Assembly (NCBI GenBank): GCA_025362115.1
Contig: JANYIK010000035.1
Span: 1 to 6,939, forward strand
Length of the DNA: 6,939 nt
Direction of reading: 5' to 3'
Source of the DNA: Methylophilaceae bacterium
GTDB taxonomy: Bacteria; Pseudomonadota; Gammaproteobacteria; Burkholderiales; Methylophilaceae
Made by a program: the position numbers and the translations under genes. Below, in pieces: positions 4,985-6,939 of the stretch. Positions within the stretch are counted from its first letter, which is position 1, and every line of letters starts with the position of its first letter. The notes below the pieces were generated by a model, which searched no databases, was not told the origin of the DNA, and worked only from the letters and a program-made list of their open reading frames with translations.

Positions 4985-6939
4985 TTAAGCAAGTTTGACG
5001 GTCTTGGGGATGGCCACACGAAACCATGCCGCATAAAGTGCTGGCAGGAATAATACCGTTAATATCGTTGCCACAGTCAGTCCACCCATGATTGCCACTG
5101 CCATTGGGCCAAAAAAGGCGCTTCGGGTAAGTGGAATCATCGCCAAAATCGCAGCGGCCGCAGTCAATACTATAGGCCTAAAGCGCCGAATTGTGGATTC
5201 TATAATCGCCTCCCATGCCGGTTTTCCTGCCGCTTTATCCTGATCGATCTGATCCACCAAAATCACCGAATTACGCATAATCATGCCAGAAAGCGCGATA
5301 GTTCCCAACATCGCTACAAAGCCGAAAGGCTTATCGAACACCAGCAAGAAAAGTGTCACCCCTATCAGCCCCAACGGTGCGGTCAGCAGCACCAGCGCCA
5401 CTCTCGAAAAACTTTGCAACTGTATCATCAGCAATGTCAATACGGTGATGAGTAACAAGGGTACTCCCGCCGCCACCGATTTACCGCCTTTGGCAGATTC
5501 CTCGACCGCACCACCGGTTTGTAAAACTACCCCTAGTGGCAACTGCGCGCGCATGGTTTTCAACTTTTCTTCAATCTGTGCTGAGACAAGCGGTGCTTGT
5601 ATCTGACCCTGCAAATTGGCTCTGACGGTAATCGTCGTGACGCGATTCCGCCGCCAGATGACCCCTTCTTCAAAGCCATAGTTCACCTTGGCGATTTGCG
5701 ATAAAGGCACACTCTTGCCAGTTTGCGTGGGAATCATCAAATCTGGCAAGTGGGAAAGGTGCGTCCGCTCCATGGCGCTGCCACGCACCATCAGATCGAT
5801 GCGTTCTATCCCTTCGCGGTACTCACTGACGTAGAGCCCCTGCATCGCACCATTGAGAATGTTGGCGATGTCGGCAGAACTTACACCCAAAAGCCTAGCT
5901 TTGGATTGCTCCACCTCCACGCTCACCACCTTGCTGGGTTCTTCCCAATCAAGCTGCACCCCTGTTAGATTGGGGTTGGCGCGCATGATGTCTGCCACTT
6001 TATGGGCAAGTCCACGAATCTCGTCCAGATTATTGCCAGACACCCGGAATTGCACAGGAAAGCCGACCGGAGGGCCATTTTCCAGACGCAGTACCGAAGC
6101 GCGCAAGGCGGGGAAGTCATTCTGGAATAATTGCAACAGCTTGGCTCTTAAGTCTTCCCTGGCTTCCTTACCGGTGGTCAGTACCACAAACTGCCCGAAA
6201 CTACGCTGTGCCAGTTGTTGGTCCAGCGGCAGGTAAAAGCGCGGGCTGCCGCTACCGATATAGGTCACGTAGTTCTCAATGCCTTTTTTCTCATGCTGGT
6301 AGTTATCCAACCAGTGTTCCAGTTTTTTCACTTGGGCATCCGTAGCGGCATACGACACACCCTCCGCCAAACGCAGGTCAATAATCAGTTCAGGTCGTGT
6401 GGAATCGGGGAAAAACTGTTGTTGTACCTTGCCGAAACCCACAATAGACAATACAAAAACGCCTAAAGTCACAAAAATCACCAGCCAGCGTCGCCGCACA
6501 CAAAACGTGACCAGTTGACGGAATCGGCTATAAAAAGCGGTATTGTAAATGTCGTGATGATGAGCATCCTCTACATCCGGGCGAATGCCAAAGGCCTTTT
6601 GTAACCACAGCTTGAATCTGGAAGGAGCTGCTTTTGCGTGATAATCCGGTAACAAGTGATAACCCAGATAAGGCACAAAAATCACCGCAGCAAACCAAGA
6701 TACTATCAAGGCAATTGCACTCACCTGAAAAATGGAGCGCGTATATTCGCCGGTAGAAGACTGGGCGGTGGCGATGGGCAGAAAGCCTGCCACTGTCACC
6801 AGAGTGCCGGTGAGCATAGGCATGGCAGTGGAAGTAAAGGCGAAAGAAGCGGCTTTTGCCCGTTCCCAGCCTTGCTCCATTTTGGACGACATCATCTCTA
6901 CCGCAATGATGGCATCATCCACCAACAAACCTAGCGCCA
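4985..6939 (-). CDS. RND-family efflux transporter permease subunit, C-terminal about 650 residues, partial at window edge
   Basis: RND permeases are trimeric inner membrane proton antiporters that expel drugs, dyes, metabolites or metals through a periplasmic adaptor and an outer membrane channel. The frame is open through base 6939, so the TTG at 6928 is not a start. About 650 of a usual 1,020-1,050 residues are visible. The window opens at the TM4 motif GLLVDDAIIAVE, whose Asp pair corresponds to the proton-relay Asp407/Asp408 of AcrB. TM5-6 follow, then a cytoplasmic linker with HHH, TM7 (WLVIFVTLGVFVLSIVGFG), the second periplasmic porter/docking loop beginning QQQFFPDSTRPE, and TM8-12. 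In TM10 the sequence is GMIMRNSVILVDQ, with Arg where AcrB has Lys940. The overall pattern fits AcrB-like (COG0841) pumps more than CusA-like metal pumps, but the substrate cannot be read from it. The stop TAA is 66 bases upstream of the Pcm-like gene. An adaptor gene would be expected beyond the right edge. Confidence 0.93.
   Translation of the reverse strand, partial: ALGLLVDDAIIAVEMMSSKMEQGWERAKAASFAFTSTAMPMLTGTLVTVAGFLPIATAQSSTGEYTRSIFQVSAIALIVSWFAAVIFVPYLGYHLLPDYHAKAAPSRFKLWLQKAFGIRPDVEDAHHHDIYNTAFYSRFRQLVTFCVRRRWLVIFVTLGVFVLSIVGFGKVQQQFFPDSTRPELIIDLRLAEGVSYAATDAQVKKLEHWLDNYQHEKKGIENYVTYIGSGSPRFYLPLDQQLAQRSFGQFVVLTTGKEAREDLRAKLLQLFQNDFPALRASVLRLENGPPVGFPVQFRVSGNNLDEIRGLAHKVADIMRANPNLTGVQLDWEEPSKVVSVEVEQSKARLLGVSSADIANILNGAMQGLYVSEYREGIERIDLMVRGSAMERTHLSHLPDLMIPTQTGKSVPLSQIAKVNYGFEEGVIWRRNRVTTITVRANLQGQIQAPLVSAQIEEKLKTMRAQLPLGVVLQTGGAVEESAKGGKSVAAGVPLLLITVLTLLMIQLQSFSRVALVLLTAPLGLIGVTLFLLVFDKPFGFVAMLGTIALSGMIMRNSVILVDQIDQDKAAGKPAWEAIIESTIRRFRPIVLTAAAAILAMIPLTRSAFFGPMAVAIMGGLTVATILTVLFLPALYAAWFRVAIPKTVKLA

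Noticed and set aside
4433..5053. Plus-strand 206-codon open frame opposite the Pcm-like gene
   Set aside because: It is antisense to a gene with clear SAM-binding motifs, and its product has no recognisable domain.
6926..6928. TTG as the start codon of the RND gene
   Set aside because: The frame continues upstream to the edge with A-L-G, completing the conserved TM4 motif GLLVDD, so the gene is truncated by the window.

Overview
The window is an ordinary, gene-dense stretch of a Gram-negative chromosome, most likely a betaproteobacterium (possibly Nitrosomonadales- or Methylophilales-like). Gram-negative is clear from a lipid A Kdo transferase, a TolC-type outer membrane channel and an RND pump. 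The betaproteobacterial guess is inference: it rests on the WaaA acceptor motif GGQNLIEAC and on an arrangement recalled from that class, with a Pcm-like methyltransferase next to TolC and waaA. No mobile element, CRISPR array, tRNA, rRNA or phage gene is visible.

Layout. Positions 1-813 (minus) hold the first 271 codons of a class II, adenosylcobalamin-dependent ribonucleotide reductase (nrdJ), which runs off the left edge. Positions 814-1052 are a 239-base AT-rich divergent intergenic region. It contains a good nrdJ promoter with two NrdR-box-like sites 32 bases apart. Positions 1053-2327 (plus) hold waaA, the Kdo transferase. The remaining genes are all on the minus strand and, in transcription order, are: an RND permease entering from the right edge (6939-4985), a Pcm-like methyltransferase (4918-4268), a TolC-family outer membrane protein (4231-2864) and an isochorismatase-family hydrolase (2886-2320). 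The hydrolase start overlaps the tolC end by 23 bases, and its end overlaps the waaA end by 8 bases, tail to tail.

How the genes fit together. NrdJ supplies deoxyribonucleotides without needing oxygen. Its promoter looks like a standard NrdR target, repressed when (d)ATP is high. WaaA, TolC and the RND permease all serve the envelope: Kdo addition to lipid A, the outer membrane exit duct and the inner membrane drug or metabolite pump. The Pcm-like protein has an intact SAM site, but its predicted isoaspartyl active-site motif differs from the textbook enzyme, so its substrate is uncertain. The hydrolase has a full Asp-Lys-Cys triad but an unknown substrate.

I did not find an undescribed system. 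The points most worth a second look are the NrdR operator architecture, the divergent Pcm-like protein and the compact overlapping gene ends around the hydrolase.
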